Made by a program: the position numbers and the translations under genes
Notes under the pieces: model-generated
Databases searched by the model: none
Seen by the model: the letters and a program-made list of their open reading frames with translations, nothing else
Told to the model about the DNA's origin: nothing
Shown here: positions 1 to 11,070 of the stretch, in pieces
Layout: each line of letters opens with the position of its first letter
How positions within the stretch are numbered: position 1 is the stretch's first letter
Source: Bacillus sp. CGMCC 1.16541
GTDB lineage: Bacteria > Bacillota > Bacilli > Bacillales > Bacillaceae_H
DNA length: 64,000 bases
NCBI RefSeq assembly: GCF_003184905.1
Contig: NZ_QFRU01000004.1
Location: 248,001 to 312,000 of the forward strand
Direction of reading: 5' to 3'

Positions 1-960
1 GCTTGTCCCCGTCGCACTAGTTAAGAGTGACGTAAAAGGTTGTTGAAGGTCTGTTGGAAACCCTGGATATACTAATGTTTTAATATCAACTGCTTTTAAA
101 GTAGGTTGTGTCGCAATAAGAATCTGGTCTGAGCTCGTTTCAATCCGAATGCCCATCTCTCTCAGCTTGGCAATAACTGATTCTAAATGCTGAGGAATAA
201 CATTATCAATGATTACTTCTTTCCCCATTGCTGCACCCATAATCATATACGTACCTGCTTCAATACGATCTGGAATAATGGAATGACGACATCCTTTTAG
301 TTCATCTACACCATCGATACGAATAACGTCTGTTCCAGCTCCTTTAATCCTTGCGCCCATGTTAGTTAATAGCGTAGCGACATCAATGATCTCTGGTTCT
401 TTTGCTGCATTTTCAATGATTGTACGACCTTTGGCGCGAACCGCCGCTAACATAATATTAATCGTAGCTCCTACACTCACAACATCTAGATAAATCCGTG
501 CTCCTCTAAGCTCATCTGCACGTAGATAAATAGCTCCTTGTTCATTGGTTACAGTCGCACCAAGCGCTTCAAACCCTTTAATGTGTTGATCGATAGGACG
601 AGGACCTAGGTGACACCCTCCAGGCAAACCTACAACCGCTTTCTTAAAACGTCCTAGCATCGCACCCATTAAATAATAAGAAGCACGTAGTCTTTTTACT
701 TTTCCGCTCGGTAAAGGCATCGCAACCATTCTTGATGGATCAACAGTCAATTCGTTATTTTCATATGTTACTTGTCCACCAATCTCTTCTACTAAGTCAC
801 TTAGTATTTGCACATCAGAAATATCTGGTAATCCTTCTATTGTTACTGGTGACTCAGCTAAAATAGTTGCAGGTATAAGAGCTACCGCACTATTTTTCGC
901 TCCACTCACCCGAACTTCTCCACTAAGTGTGAATCCACCTTGTATTTTTAATTTTTCCAT
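1..960 (-). CDS. murA: UDP-N-acetylglucosamine 1-carboxyvinyltransferase, 3' end cut by window edge
   Basis: This enzyme transfers enolpyruvate from phosphoenolpyruvate to UDP-GlcNAc, the first committed cytoplasmic step of peptidoglycan synthesis. The first 320 codons are present, of about 430 usual for the family, and the frame runs open to base 1. The catalytic cysteine is Cys116 in the motif [11 protein letters not shown], and [10 protein letters not shown] is seen near the cut end. The ATG at 960 follows an AGGAGAAG ribosome binding site. Position next to the transaldolase-like gene and fbaA matches the B. subtilis murAB (murZ) locus, so this is probably the second MurA paralogue of the genome. 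Family assignment is secure; paralogue identity is inferred from synteny. Confidence 0.96.
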   Translation of the reverse strand, partial: MEKLKIQGGFTLSGEVRVSGAKNSAVALIPATILAESPVTIEGLPDISDVQILSDLVEEIGGQVTYENNELTVDPSRMVAMPLPSGKVKRLRASYYLMGAMLGRFKKAVVGLPGGCHLGPRPIDQHIKGFEALGATVTNEQGAIYLRADELRGARIYLDVVSVGATINIMLAAVRAKGRTIIENAAKEPEIIDVATLLTNMGARIKGAGTDVIRIDGVDELKGCRHSIIPDRIEAGTYMIMGAAMGKEVIIDNVIPQHLESVIAKLREMGIRIETSSDQILIATQPTLKAVDIKTLVYPGFPTDLQQPFTSLLTSATGTS

Positions 961-1117
961 TTACTTCTCCTTTCTAGCGAAGATGCCTATTATCTTCCCT
1001 ATCCATTATATAAGGAATAATTTGGAAATCAAATAAACAAAAGAATGGTTATTTTCCTTATTACCTACTAGTTTACACGAAAAAAATTTTTTCATGTATA
1101 AAATCGTAAATTTTACA

Positions 1118-1170
1118 GAAAAATGGAGGTTGAGCCAAAGAAGCTATTTAATCTCTTTGATCCAACCTCA
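1118..1170 (-). terminator. Rho-independent terminator after the fsa-like gene
   Basis: Arms GAGGTTG (1126-1132) and CAACCTC (1163-1169), with inner pairing CAAAGA/TCTTTG, form an interrupted hairpin. Read leftward it is followed by a run of five T. It lies 64 bases past the upstream stop codon and before the murA start, so murA probably has its own promoter in 961-1117, where I see no clear consensus. Confidence 0.7.
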
Positions 1171-1233
1171 ACCATATATTGCGGTTTTATCTCTTGTTAA
1201 CATTGGAATAGAAAGGAGAACATTGTTTTAATG

Positions 1234-1878
1234 TTAGACTTTACGGTTTTCCCAATCTGCTAAAAACTTTTCAATTCCAGAATCTGTTAACGGGTGCTTA
1301 AATAGTTGCATCAACACATTGTAAGGAACTGTTGCGATATGCGCACCATTTAATGCTGCTTCTGTTACATGCATCGGATGACGAATAGATGCTGCAATAA
1401 TTTCTGTTGAAAGCTGATGGATTGAAAAGATGTCAGCAATTTCAGAGATTAGTTGTATACCATTATGACCAAGATCATCTAAGCGACCTAAAAATGGTGA
1501 TACATATGTAGCCCCTGCTCGTGCAGCTAACAACGCTTGGTTCGCAGAAAAGACAAGCGTTACGTTTGTTTGAATGCCTTCGCGAGCAAAGACATTTACG
1601 GCTTTTAGTCCTTCTGGCGTCATCGGTACTTTAATTGTAATGTTCGGTGCGATTTTTGCCAGTTCTTTTCCTTCTGAAATCATACCCTCTGCATCTGTCG
1701 CAATGACTTCAGCACTAACAGAACCAGACACAAAGCTAGTAATCTCTTTTAAGCGATCTTCAAACTTAACCCCTTCTTTTGCTACTAGACTTGGATTTGT
1801 CGTCACCCCTGATAATAGACCCAATGAATGCGCTTCTTTTATTTCGCTTAAGTTAGCTGTATCAATAAAAAATTTCAT
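1234..1878 (-). CDS. Transaldolase / fructose-6-phosphate aldolase-like protein
   Basis: A 214-residue single-domain TIM-barrel aldolase of the small transaldolase family (B. subtilis YwjH/Tal). It is expected to move dihydroxyacetone units between sugar phosphates in the non-oxidative pentose phosphate pathway, in the cytoplasm. The N-terminus [16 protein letters not shown] and the motif GVTTNPSL are typical, and Lys83 in ITIKVPMT is the expected Schiff-base lysine. Length is that of the full family. It lies between fbaA and murA as in B. subtilis, with terminators on both sides, so it is probably monocistronic. Whether it acts as transaldolase or as fructose-6-phosphate aldolase cannot be told from sequence by eye. 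Confidence 0.93.
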   Translation of the reverse strand: MKFFIDTANLSEIKEAHSLGLLSGVTTNPSLVAKEGVKFEDRLKEITSFVSGSVSAEVIATDAEGMISEGKELAKIAPNITIKVPMTPEGLKAVNVFAREGIQTNVTLVFSANQALLAARAGATYVSPFLGRLDDLGHNGIQLISEIADIFSIHQLSTEIIAASIRHPMHVTEAALNGAHIATVPYNVLMQLFKHPLTDSGIEKFLADWENRKV

Positions 1879-1999
1879 CGTCCATTCCCCCGTTGTTTTG
1901 ATGAATATCCCATATTTTTAAGATGCCTTCTGTTTCCTTTAAACAATTTATGATAACTATATCTCCCAAAAGGAAACGCTTACTTTTTTTGATTAAAGA

Positions 2000-2027
2000 G
2001 AAACCGCCCTACTCATAAGGCGGTTTC
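2000..2027 (-). terminator. Hairpin terminator after fbaA
   Basis: Perfect 9-bp arms GAAACCGCC (2000-2008) and GGCGGTTTC (2019-2027) close a 10-base loop about 30 bases after the fbaA stop. Read leftward the stem is followed by TCTTTAATC, only moderately T-rich, so efficiency is uncertain. Confidence 0.7.
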
Positions 2028-2059
2028 TGAATGAAGCTTTAATAGAAGAAAGACTTCTA

Positions 2060-2917
2060 TTACGCTTTATTAGAAGAACCGAACTCACGCATTTTACCTT
2101 GTACCGTTTCCTTGATTGCATCACGAGCTGGCCCTAAGTATTTACGTGGATCGTATTGCTCTGGTTGTGCAGCTAATACTTCACGAACTGTTTTAGCAGA
2201 AGCAATTTGGTTCTCAGTGTTTACATTAATTTTTGCTGTTCCTAAAGAAATCGCTTTTTGGATATCTTTTGTTGGGATACCAGTACCACCATGAAGTACT
2301 AAAGGTACACCTGTACGCTTACCGATGTCTTCCATTTCAGCGAAACCTAGGTTTGGTTCACCTTTGTAAGGACCATGAACAGATCCTAACGCTGGTGCTA
2401 GGCAGTCAATACCTGTACGTTTAACAAGTTCTTCACACTCGTTTGCATCAGCGTAAATAACACCATCAGCAATTACATCATCTTCTTGTCCACCAACAAC
2501 ACCTAACTCTGCTTCAACAGATACACCGTGGAAGTGAGCTAACTCTACTACTTTAGAAGTTGTTGCAATGTTTTGTTCGAATGGGTCATGAGAAGCATCG
2601 ATCATAACAGATGTAAAACCTGCATGAATTGCTTTTGCACATGATTCAAAGCTTGAACCGTGGTCTAAGTGAATTGCAACTGGAACAGTTACTTTGTACT
2701 CATCCATTAAAGCTTTTACTAATGCTACGATTGTTTTGAAACCACCCATGTAACGTGCAGCACCTTCAGATACACCAAGAATAACTGGGGAGTTTTCTTC
2801 TTGTGCAGCTTGAAGAATTGCTTGAGTGAATTCTAAGTTATTTAAGTTGAATTGACCTACTGCATAACCTTCTGCTTTTGCTTTATTTAGCATTTCTGTC
2901 ATTGATACTAAAGGCAT
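2060..2917 (-). CDS. fbaA: Class II fructose-1,6-bisphosphate aldolase
   Basis: Zinc-dependent cytoplasmic aldolase that cleaves fructose 1,6-bisphosphate to dihydroxyacetone phosphate and glyceraldehyde 3-phosphate, a central reaction of glycolysis and gluconeogenesis. The 285-residue protein begins [10 protein letters not shown], and carries HLDHGSSFE with the catalytic aspartate and a zinc histidine, EAELGVVGG, and the later metal histidines in GSVHGPYKG and VLHGGTGIP. The frame stays open 28 codons further upstream, but the start at 2917 has an AAGGAGG site at the right distance, gives the family length, and lies downstream of a good promoter. The gene is flanked by spo0F and the transaldolase-like gene. 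Confidence 0.97.
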   Translation of the reverse strand: MPLVSMTEMLNKAKAEGYAVGQFNLNNLEFTQAILQAAQEENSPVILGVSEGAARYMGGFKTIVALVKALMDEYKVTVPVAIHLDHGSSFESCAKAIHAGFTSVMIDASHDPFEQNIATTSKVVELAHFHGVSVEAELGVVGGQEDDVIADGVIYADANECEELVKRTGIDCLAPALGSVHGPYKGEPNLGFAEMEDIGKRTGVPLVLHGGTGIPTKDIQKAISLGTAKINVNTENQIASAKTVREVLAAQPEQYDPRKYLGPARDAIKETVQGKMREFGSSNKA

Positions 2918-3009
2918 GATAAATCCTCCTTGAGATAAGCCATTATCAGTACTATTCGAAAAGCTTGACGTACATAGTATGTTCCTGAATGAAACTTTCA
3001 TGTAATGAG

Positions 3010-3040
3010 ACTATAATATCTAAACTTGTCGAATAGTCAA
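3010..3040 (-). promoter_or_regulatory. fbaA promoter containing a Spo0A-box match
   Basis: Leftward, TTGACT (3040-3035) is followed after 16 bases by TATTAT (3018-3013), a sigma-A type promoter about 100 bases from the fbaA start. The spacer contains TTGTCGAA (3026-3033, plus strand), an exact match to the core Spo0A box. Promoter assignment is by consensus only; Spo0A binding is inference. Confidence 0.55.
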
Positions 3041-3075
3041 TCACAGTAATTAGGATACCAACTATAAAGCAAAAC

Positions 3076-3114
3076 AGCAACATTTTTGAGCAGATATTCA
3101 AAAAATGTTTGGCT
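3076..3114 (-). terminator. Terminator after spo0F
   Basis: AACATTTTTGA (3079-3089) and TCAAAAAATGTT (3098-3109) form an A/T-rich hairpin 13 bases beyond the spo0F stop. It is followed leftward by GCTGTTTTGC. Confidence 0.6.
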
Positions 3115-3126
3115 TTTTAAAAATGA

Positions 3127-3504
3127 TTACGCTTCATTTGCCCTAACTGGTAAATACTGTTTAACAGCCTGGCGTATTTCATCAATATCAAACGGCTTGG
3201 CGAAGTGCGTTAAAGCACCTAGGTCTTTTGACTCCTGAATCATATCTAATTCACCGTAAGCGGTCATGATAATCACTTTAATATCAGGGTCATGTTCTTT
3301 TAGCCTTTTCAAAATTTCAATTCCATCCATCCCAGGAATTTTCATGTCTAATAACACTAAATCTGGTGTTTGCTTCTGTGCAATTTCAATTGCTTGAAAT
3401 CCATTTGCAGCTTGAAATGTATTATATCCTTCTTTTTGTAAGACTTCGGTTAATAAAATCCGAATTCCGTACTGATCGTCAACAATTAAAATATTCTCTT
3501 TCAA
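3127..3504 (-). CDS. spo0F: Sporulation phosphorelay response regulator Spo0F
   Basis: Single-domain receiver protein that accepts phosphate from sporulation sensor kinases and passes it to Spo0B, and so to Spo0A. The 125 residues show the acidic pocket in [11 protein letters not shown], the phosphoacceptor Asp53 in [11 protein letters not shown], the switch threonine in [10 protein letters not shown] and the conserved lysine in HFAKPFD. There is no output domain, as expected. The sequence tracks B. subtilis Spo0F closely, including the Spo0B-contact region. The upstream 3505-3878 gap should hold its promoter; on the minus strand AAGTCGAA near 3558 is one base from a Spo0A box. Confidence 0.97.
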   Translation of the reverse strand: MKENILIVDDQYGIRILLTEVLQKEGYNTFQAANGFQAIEIAQKQTPDLVLLDMKIPGMDGIEILKRLKEHDPDIKVIIMTAYGELDMIQESKDLGALTHFAKPFDIDEIRQAVKQYLPVRANEA

Positions 3505-3878
3505 TGTAACCCCACCTTTTATAAGAAATCCCTCTTAAACATAACTATTTCTATATTTCGACTTGAATAATAAAATCCCTTCTTTTCTAACAAAATGCTA
3601 CAAGGATTGTCTGAATAGCTCATCTCTTTTAAAAATAGTCTATCTATAAATGATTCGTTTCTTTACTAATAAGAAGGTTCTATTTTATTACAATTTAGTA
3701 AAAATACCCCATTTTAATCCGTTCATTCGAACAAGGAGGAAGCGTCCATTTTATATAGTAACATAATGAATAAAACCTTTTGTTTGTCTACATTCGGTCT
3801 CGTTCGTTTCCTTTCTTTGTGTATGCACTTTCGTTATAATGACTAACAGAATGAAAAAAGAGAAAGGTGACAAACAAC
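3505..3878. promoter_or_regulatory. Divergent spo0F / DUF2529 promoter region
   Basis: This 374-base A/T-rich gap separates divergent spo0F and the DUF2529 gene and holds no convincing gene. Rightward, TATAAT at 3835-3840 is a perfect -10 box, with a weak TTCTTT -35 16 bases upstream. Leftward, an AGGGATTT and GTCGAAAT pair around 3555-3580 loosely resembles a sigma-H promoter for spo0F. I could not settle that by eye. Confidence 0.45.
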
Positions 3879-4403
3879 ATGCTTAAAATTTTCACAACGC
3901 AACTAACAGGGTTATTTAAGCGAATTGATGAAAAAGAAGAATTGAATATAGAAGATGGTGCACGTGTATTAGCACAAGCAGCGGTAGGAGACGGTATCAT
4001 TTATGTCTATGGAGTTGAAGAGATGGAGGCTGTTACATTAGAAGCAACCATAAGCGAAGAGCCGCTTCCTTATGCAAAACCTTTTGTATCCTCTGATGAC
4101 ATCACATCTGTTGATCGCGTACTACTTGTTTCTCGCTTCTCAACGAATGAAAAAGTTATCAAGGTTGCAAAACAATTACAGGAAAAGGGCATTCCGACTG
4201 TTAGTATTGGGACGATTCCAAAAGAGGTTGAAAGTGAATCTGTTCATTCTATAACAGATGTACACATTGACACAAAACTTCTAAAACCACTAATCCCTGG
4301 TGAAGATGGAATACGCTTTGGGTTTCCTGCAACAATGACTGCGTTATACGCTTACCATGGCTTAGCATTTACGATGAAAGAAATGATTGAAGAATACGAA
4401 TAA
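3879..4403 (+). CDS. DUF2529 family protein (YwjG-like)
   Basis: A 174-residue soluble protein of unknown function, equivalent by sequence pattern and position to B. subtilis ywjG between spo0F and pyrG. The N-terminal part is helical, followed by a region with alternating hydrophobic stretches (GIIYVYGVEEM, DRVLLVSRF) like a sugar-isomerase (SIS) fold. No catalytic residues are evident. A GTG at 3867 is also in frame, but it overlaps the AGAAAGG ribosome binding site. The ATG at 3879 is correctly spaced, so I chose it. A bidirectional terminator separates it from convergent pyrG. Confidence 0.85.
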   Translation: MLKIFTTQLTGLFKRIDEKEELNIEDGARVLAQAAVGDGIIYVYGVEEMEAVTLEATISEEPLPYAKPFVSSDDITSVDRVLLVSRFSTNEKVIKVAKQLQEKGIPTVSIGTIPKEVESESVHSITDVHIDTKLLKPLIPGEDGIRFGFPATMTALYAYHGLAFTMKEMIEEYE

Positions 4404-4407
4404 CAAC

Positions 4408-4435
4408 AAAAGCCGCCCCAATTGGGACGGCTTTT
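4408..4435. terminator. Bidirectional terminator between the DUF2529 gene and pyrG
   Basis: AAAAGCCG (4408-4415) and CGGCTTTT (4428-4435), with CCC/GGG pairing inside, form a compact hairpin with A-rich and T-rich flanks. It serves both convergent genes. Confidence 0.85.
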
Positions 4436-4442
4436 ATGATCA

Positions 4443-6095
<1,653 letters not shown>

Positions 6096-6161
6096 TCACA
6101 TAAACCATTGTCATTCATTCATGAAAGCCTCTAAAATAACCGTTTTATGTTGGTGAAAAAC

Positions 6162-6202
6162 AAAAAAATTGCTCCCAATACCTAAAAGGATTGGGAGCAA
6201 TT
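6162..6202 (-). terminator. pyrG leader attenuator
   Basis: Perfect 13-bp arms (6168-6180 and 6190-6202) with a 9-base loop, followed leftward by seven T, lie about 110 bases before the pyrG start and about 45 bases downstream of a GGGC transcription start. The 5' arm contains GCTCCC, which poly(G) at the transcript 5' end could pair with. This is the architecture of the B. subtilis pyrG attenuator controlled by CTP. A separate hairpin (6216-6234) lies between the start and the attenuator. Confidence 0.88.
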
Positions 6203-6246
6203 ATCTATATACGTAGATTCTATTTACTAGAATCCTTACTTGAAGA

Positions 6247-6286
6247 GCCCAAAAAAGATTCTACCCATTTCAACCTAAAAAGTCAA
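6247..6286 (-). promoter_or_regulatory. pyrG promoter with GGGC initiation site
   Basis: Leftward, TTGACT (6286-6281), 17 bases, TAGAAT (6263-6258), then 7 bases to GGGC (6250-6247). The GGGC initial transcript is the feature needed for CTP-sensitive reiterative addition of G residues in B. subtilis pyrG. The promoter is immediately downstream of the rpoE stop codon. Confidence 0.88.
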
Positions 6287-6293
6287 GAGACGA

Positions 6294-6845
6294 TTATTTA
6301 TCTTCTTCTTCCTCTTCTTCGTAATCTAAATCATCTTCTAGTTCTTCGTCCTCTAAATCATAGTCTTCTTCTTCATCTTCGATTGATTCATCGTCAAATT
6401 CGTCTGCATCAATGCTTTCAAATTCTTCTTCATCTTCATCGTCGTCATCATCAAGGACATCTAAATCTTCATAATCTAGATCTTCTTCATCTAAATCATC
6501 AAAGTCTTCAATGTCTTCAGCCACAGCTTTCTTTGCCTTTTTCTTCTTTGGCTTTGCAACTGGAAGTACTTCTTCATCGATTTGATCGTATGGGTACCAG
6601 CTGCGTAAACCCCAGCGATTCTCTCCCACAGAAATGAAACGACCATCAATGTTTAAATCTGTATAAAATTGTGCGATTTTCGCTTTTACTTCTTCATCAG
6701 TCAATTCTAAGATGGTTTTTACTTCTTCCATGATTTCTTGAAAAGACATTGGTGTACGGTCTTTTTTCTCAGAAAGAAGCGTATAAGTTAGTCCAATCAT
6801 TGACATCTCTTTTAATTGCTTGTTTGAGTATTGTGCTAGACTCAA
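6294..6845 (-). CDS. rpoE: RNA polymerase delta subunit
   Basis: Small acidic accessory subunit of Gram-positive RNA polymerase that affects promoter selectivity and recycling. The N-terminal globular domain spans roughly residues 1-90 ([20 protein letters not shown]). It is followed by a lysine-rich patch PKKKKAKKA and then an almost purely Asp/Glu tail to the end, as in B. subtilis. I place the start at a TTG (6845), 9 bases after AAAGGA, giving 183 residues. A GTG at 6854 is in frame but sits directly on the ribosome binding site. It is followed by the pyrG promoter and leader. Confidence 0.93.
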   Translation of the reverse strand: MSLAQYSNKQLKEMSMIGLTYTLLSEKKDRTPMSFQEIMEEVKTILELTDEEVKAKIAQFYTDLNIDGRFISVGENRWGLRSWYPYDQIDEEVLPVAKPKKKKAKKAVAEDIEDFDDLDEEDLDYEDLDVLDDDDDEDEEEFESIDADEFDDESIEDEEEDYDLEDEELEDDLDYEEEEEEDK

Positions 6846-7027
6846 ATTAGGCACATCCTTTCTATGTATACATAAAATCTATTTCATACGTGCATCATAC
6901 GTGCAAAATGATGGAAATGAATAAATACATACCATTCATTATAAACAAATTCAATACATTTATGCTAGTGTTCCTTTTAAAAAACTATGTGTAGAAAGAA
7001 AGAGTTTAAGACAGAAGTAGCGAAAGC

Positions 7028-7108
7028 TAAAAAAGAACATGTACATGCAACAACCCCTGCCTCTCTATCCATTGCTACTACTACAGGATTTTGTGGGCAA
7101 GGGTTGTT
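7028..7108 (-). terminator. Probable terminator after icmF
   Basis: Arms AACAACCCCTGCC (7049-7061) and GGCAAGGGTTGTT (7096-7108) pair over 13 positions with one wobble, around a 34-base loop. Read leftward, a TTCTTTTTT run follows about 12 bases after the stem. The rest of the 6846-7151 gap holds no convincing gene. Confidence 0.55.
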
Positions 7109-7151
7109 GTGGCCTGAGCCAAACAAGGTTGTTTTCTCAGCTTCTTTTCTT

Positions 7152-10100
7152 TTACATGTTACGACGGTATTGACCGCCTACTTCATAAAGTGCTTTTGTA
7201 ATTTGACCAAGACTTGCTACCTTTACCGTTTCCATTAACTCTTCAAAGATATTTCCATTTGCTTTAGCGACGGCTTTTAACTTTTCAAGCGCTTCATCAC
7301 TTTCATGACGATGCTGCTCTTGGAATTGTTGAAGCTGTTTAATTTGATACGTCTTCTCTTCGTTTGAAGCACGCGCTAATTCAATTTCATTCAATTCTTC
7401 TTTTGAAGGCGGATTTGGATTTAGGTATGTGTTGACACCAATAATCGGAAGTTCACCTGTATGCTTTTTCATTTCATAATACATGGATTCGTCTTGGATT
7501 TTACCACGTTGATATTGCATTTCCATGGCTCCTAATACACCACCACGGTCACTCATTCGCTCAAACTCTTGTAAAACCGCTTCTTCTACTAAGTCTGTTA
7601 ACTCTTCGATGATAAAAGCTCCTTGAAGTGGATTTTCATTCTTTGTTAATCCGTGTTCTTTTGTAATAATCATCTGAATGGCCATCGCACGACGAACGGA
7701 TTCTTCCGTTGGTGTTGTAATTGCTTCATCATAGGCATTTGTATGAAGAGAGTTACAGTTATCATGCAACGCCATTAAGGCTTGTAACGTTGTACGAATG
7801 TCATTAAAGTCAATTTCTTGTGCATGCAACGAGCGACCTGATGTTTGTACATGATACTTTAACTTTTGACTACGTTCATTCGCTCCGTATTTATCTCGCA
7901 TCACAACAGCCCAAATGCGACGTGCTACACGGCCAATTACGCTATATTCTGGGTCTAGGCCATTGCTGAAGAAGAATGAAAGGTTTGGTGCGAAATCATC
8001 AATGTTCATCCCGCGACTTAAATAGTACTCTACATACGTAAACCCATTTGCTAATGTAAAAGCAAGCTGTGAAATTGGGTTTGCTCCTGCTTCTGCAATA
8101 TGGTATCCCGAAATGGAGACAGAGTAATAATTACGCACTTGATTTCCAATAAAATACTCTTGGATATCCCCCATCATCTTTAACGCAAATTCGGTTGAGA
8201 AAATGCATGTATTTTGACCTTGATCTTCTTTTAAGATATCCGCTTGAACCGTTCCACGCACTTGTTGCAACGTACGCTTCTTCACCTCTGTATATTCTTC
8301 TAACGTTAGTATACGCCCCAACTCAGCTTCTTTTTTCTCGATTTGCTGACTAATCGCTGTGTTCATAAACATCGCCAAAATAATAGGTGCGGGACCATTA
8401 ATCGTCATGGAAACTGATGTAGATGGTGCACATAAGTCAAAGCCTTTATAGAGTTTTTTCATATCATCAAGAGAACAAACATTGACCCCACTTTCACCAA
8501 TCTTTCCGAAAATATCCGGACGGTAATCTGGATCCTCTCCGTAAAGGGTAACCGAGTCAAATGCTGTACTTAAGCGCTTTGCATCATCATCTTTTGATAA
8601 GTAATGGAAGCGTCGGTTTGTACGCTCAGGCGTTCCTTCACCCGCGAATTGTCGCTTTGGATCTTCTCCTTCGCGCTTAAATGGAAACACTCCCGCTGTA
8701 AATGGGAATACTCCAGGAACGTTTTCTCGATACACCCAACGTAAAATCTCTCCGTATTCTTTGAACTTTGGTAATGCAACTTTCGGAATAGATAGTCCTG
8801 ATAATGTTTCAGTACGAAGAACCGTGACAATTTCTTTGTCACGAACTTTTGTAATTAACTTGTCACCACTGTATGCTTTCTTTGTTTCATCCCACGTCTT
8901 TAAAATGTGTTTTGATTCTTGCGTCAACTTTTCTTCATACTGATCTTTTACAGATGTTAACGTTTGAACGACTGGTTCATCACGAACTTCTTCTAACGCC
9001 CCTTCAAGTTGATAAAACTTGCGCGCGATTTCAACTTGTTCTTCAGCATGCTTATGATACGTACGAACCGTATCTGAAATCTCTCGTAAGTATTGCTGTT
9101 TTTCATTTGGAATGATGATGTTTTGCTTTTCAACTATGGCTGCTACTTCTAATGTCGTTTGCCAATTTAATTCGAACTTTTCATTCACACGATCTAACAA
9201 CTTAGCAAAGAATGTATTCGTCCCAACATCATTAAATTGACTCGCGATGGTTCCGTATACAGGCATTTCATCAATGTTTTTTTCAAATAAAACATGATTT
9301 CGTTGATATTGCTTTTGAACTTGACGTTTCGCATCTAACGAACCTTTCTTTTCAAACTTGTTAATGACAACAAAGTCTGCGTAGTCAATCATTTCAATTT
9401 TTTCTAATTGAGATGGTGCTCCAAACTCACTTGTCATCACATAAAGAGACACATCTGAAATGTCCTTAATTTGTGCATCAGCTTGCCCAATCCCACTCGT
9501 TTCAACAATAACCAAGTCAAAGCCTGCTTTTCGTACAATTGAAATGGCATCTTTAATAGCTGTTGATAACTCTGTTCCTGATTGACGCGTCGCCAAACTT
9601 CTCATATAGATACGTGAGGAGGAAACAGAGTTCATACGGATGCGGTCACCCAGCAAAGCGCCCCCTGTTTTTTGTTTCGTTGGGTCAACAGAAAGGACCG
9701 CAATGTGAATATCTTTTACTTCTGTTAAAAAGCGTCTTACTAACTCGTCTGTTAATGAACTTTTACCTGCTCCCCCTGTGCCTGTAATCCCAATGACAGG
9801 AGCTACCTTCTTTTCCTCGCTACTCTTCGTTCTCACTTCTTCTAACGTAGCCGCATGTTCATCCACTAATTGGTGAGCGTTTTCTACTAAACTAATAAGG
9901 CGTGCAATGGAGAGATGATTTGAAGGAGACAAGTGTGCTACATCACTTTCAAGATGTTGAATCGTTGTAAAATCACACTCTTGAAGCATGACATCAATCA
10001 TCCCTTGTAATCCTAACTCTCTTCCGTCTTCCGGTGAGAAAATGCGTGCAATCCCATATTCATGAAGCTCATCAATTTCTCGCGGAATAATGACACCACC

Positions 10101-10394
10101 GCCACCACCATAGATGCGGATGTGTGAGGCGCCTCTTTCTTTTAACAAATCATACATGTACTTAAAGTATTCAACATGACCACCTTGATACGAAGAGATG
10201 GCAATTCCTTGCACATCTTCTTGAATCGCTGCATTCACAATTTCCTCAACCGAACGGTTATGACCTAAGTGAATCACCTCTGCCCCGCCAGCTTGCAGAA
10301 TACGACGCATAATATTAATAGAAGCATCATGACCATCAAATAAACTAGAAGCTGTCACAAAACGTACATGATTTTTTAATTTATACCCCGACAC
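7152..10394 (-). CDS. icmF: Fused isobutyryl-CoA mutase (adenosylcobalamin-dependent)
   Basis: A 1080-residue fusion interconverting isobutyryl-CoA and n-butyryl-CoA with coenzyme B12. Domain order is the B12-binding domain (about 1-140, with the cobalt-ligand motif DGHDASIN around His22), a MeaB-like GTPase chaperone (P-loop GTGGAGKSS at 204-212, [10 protein letters not shown] further on), and the acyl-CoA mutase barrel at the C-terminus ([34 protein letters not shown]). This fused layout defines IcmF and separates it from two-subunit methylmalonyl-CoA mutases. GTG start with a GGGGGA site. It is the last gene of the acyl-CoA operon. Related activities on isovaleryl or pivalyl-CoA are known in the family and cannot be excluded. 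Confidence 0.95.
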   Translation of the reverse strand: MSGYKLKNHVRFVTASSLFDGHDASINIMRRILQAGGAEVIHLGHNRSVEEIVNAAIQEDVQGIAISSYQGGHVEYFKYMYDLLKERGASHIRIYGGGGGVIIPREIDELHEYGIARIFSPEDGRELGLQGMIDVMLQECDFTTIQHLESDVAHLSPSNHLSIARLISLVENAHQLVDEHAATLEEVRTKSSEEKKVAPVIGITGTGGAGKSSLTDELVRRFLTEVKDIHIAVLSVDPTKQKTGGALLGDRIRMNSVSSSRIYMRSLATRQSGTELSTAIKDAISIVRKAGFDLVIVETSGIGQADAQIKDISDVSLYVMTSEFGAPSQLEKIEMIDYADFVVINKFEKKGSLDAKRQVQKQYQRNHVLFEKNIDEMPVYGTIASQFNDVGTNTFFAKLLDRVNEKFELNWQTTLEVAAIVEKQNIIIPNEKQQYLREISDTVRTYHKHAEEQVEIARKFYQLEGALEEVRDEPVVQTLTSVKDQYEEKLTQESKHILKTWDETKKAYSGDKLITKVRDKEIVTVLRTETLSGLSIPKVALPKFKEYGEILRWVYRENVPGVFPFTAGVFPFKREGEDPKRQFAGEGTPERTNRRFHYLSKDDDAKRLSTAFDSVTLYGEDPDYRPDIFGKIGESGVNVCSLDDMKKLYKGFDLCAPSTSVSMTINGPAPIILAMFMNTAISQQIEKKEAELGRILTLEEYTEVKKRTLQQVRGTVQADILKEDQGQNTCIFSTEFALKMMGDIQEYFIGNQVRNYYSVSISGYHIAEAGANPISQLAFTLANGFTYVEYYLSRGMNIDDFAPNLSFFFSNGLDPEYSVIGRVARRIWAVVMRDKYGANERSQKLKYHVQTSGRSLHAQEIDFNDIRTTLQALMALHDNCNSLHTNAYDEAITTPTEESVRRAMAIQMIITKEHGLTKNENPLQGAFIIEELTDLVEEAVLQEFERMSDRGGVLGAMEMQYQRGKIQDESMYYEMKKHTGELPIIGVNTYLNPNPPSKEELNEIELARASNEEKTYQIKQLQQFQEQHRHESDEALEKLKAVAKANGNIFEELMETVKVASLGQITKALYEVGGQYRRNM

Positions 10395-10409
10395 GTAAAA
10401 TCCCCCTTG

Positions 10410-11051
10410 TTAACACGTCGTTTGACGCGAGAAATCTTGTAATAAAAATTTGATTTGCATCTTTGTGTATTCTTCAAGACTATATAGACGATGCAAAGCC
10501 CATCTCCTAAACGCCCACATTTGACCTTGAACAAAAATATGATGAGCCAGCAATTGAATTTCTTTTTCTGTTAACGAACACTCATGATTTAGAACACAAC
10601 CTTGAATAATCGTTTCAAACATACCGACCATCTCAACTTCTTTATTTAAGACGTAGGGCAGTGCATCTTTTGATAACGACTTTGCCTCTTGGTACATGAC
10701 AAGGACCTCATCTTGTAACTCATCCACTACCTTGAAATAGTTTTCAATTGCTTTCTCTAAATTTCTTAAGGTGTATTGCTCTGTATGAATGGCCTGTTCT
10801 AAGCGTTGGCGAACTTGGTCATAGATACTGTCACAAACAAGGTAGAGGACATCCTCTTTCGTTTGAATATACTCGTATAAGGTACCAATGCTAAAACCTG
10901 AAGACTTCGCAATTTCTCTTGTCGTTGTACGATGAAACCCTTTTTCTTTAAAAAGATTTACCGCTCCTTTGACCATTTCATTACGTCGTTTCTCTATTAA
11001 ACGCTCATCTTTGACAGAAGCCGGTACTTCTCGTTTCTTCAAACCCTCCAC
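10410..11051 (-). CDS. TetR-family regulator, FadR-like
   Basis: A 213-residue TetR-type repressor with an N-terminal helix-turn-helix (TTTREIAKSSGFSIGTLYEYIQTKEDVLYLV, about residues 42-72) and a helical ligand domain. Its place between acyl-CoA dehydrogenase and icmF suggests that it senses an acyl-CoA and controls this operon, as FadR does in B. subtilis; that is inference. Two related palindromic sites upstream of fadF and of the thiolase gene are candidate targets. The start is ambiguous: the GTG at 11051 touches a GAGG, and a TTG nine bases inside is better spaced. Confidence 0.88.
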   Translation of the reverse strand: MEGLKKREVPASVKDERLIEKRRNEMVKGAVNLFKEKGFHRTTTREIAKSSGFSIGTLYEYIQTKEDVLYLVCDSIYDQVRQRLEQAIHTEQYTLRNLEKAIENYFKVVDELQDEVLVMYQEAKSLSKDALPYVLNKEVEMVGMFETIIQGCVLNHECSLTEKEIQLLAHHIFVQGQMWAFRRWALHRLYSLEEYTKMQIKFLLQDFSRQTTC

Positions 11052-11070
11052 CTCATTTAACAGCTAAATT

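Noticed and set aside
2918-3001. 28-codon N-terminal extension of fructose-bisphosphate aldolase
   Set aside because: It contains the AAGGAGG site, would begin at the predicted transcription start, and is absent from the family.
6191-6637. Plus-strand reading frame of 148 codons opposite rpoE
   Set aside because: It is the complement of the Asp/Glu-rich tail of the delta subunit and reads as Leu/His-rich nonsense. It also runs through the pyrG attenuator.
6987-7238. Plus-strand frame of 83 codons in the rpoE-icmF gap
   Set aside because: No ribosome binding site and no protein-like composition; it overlaps the icmF terminator and the icmF 3' end.
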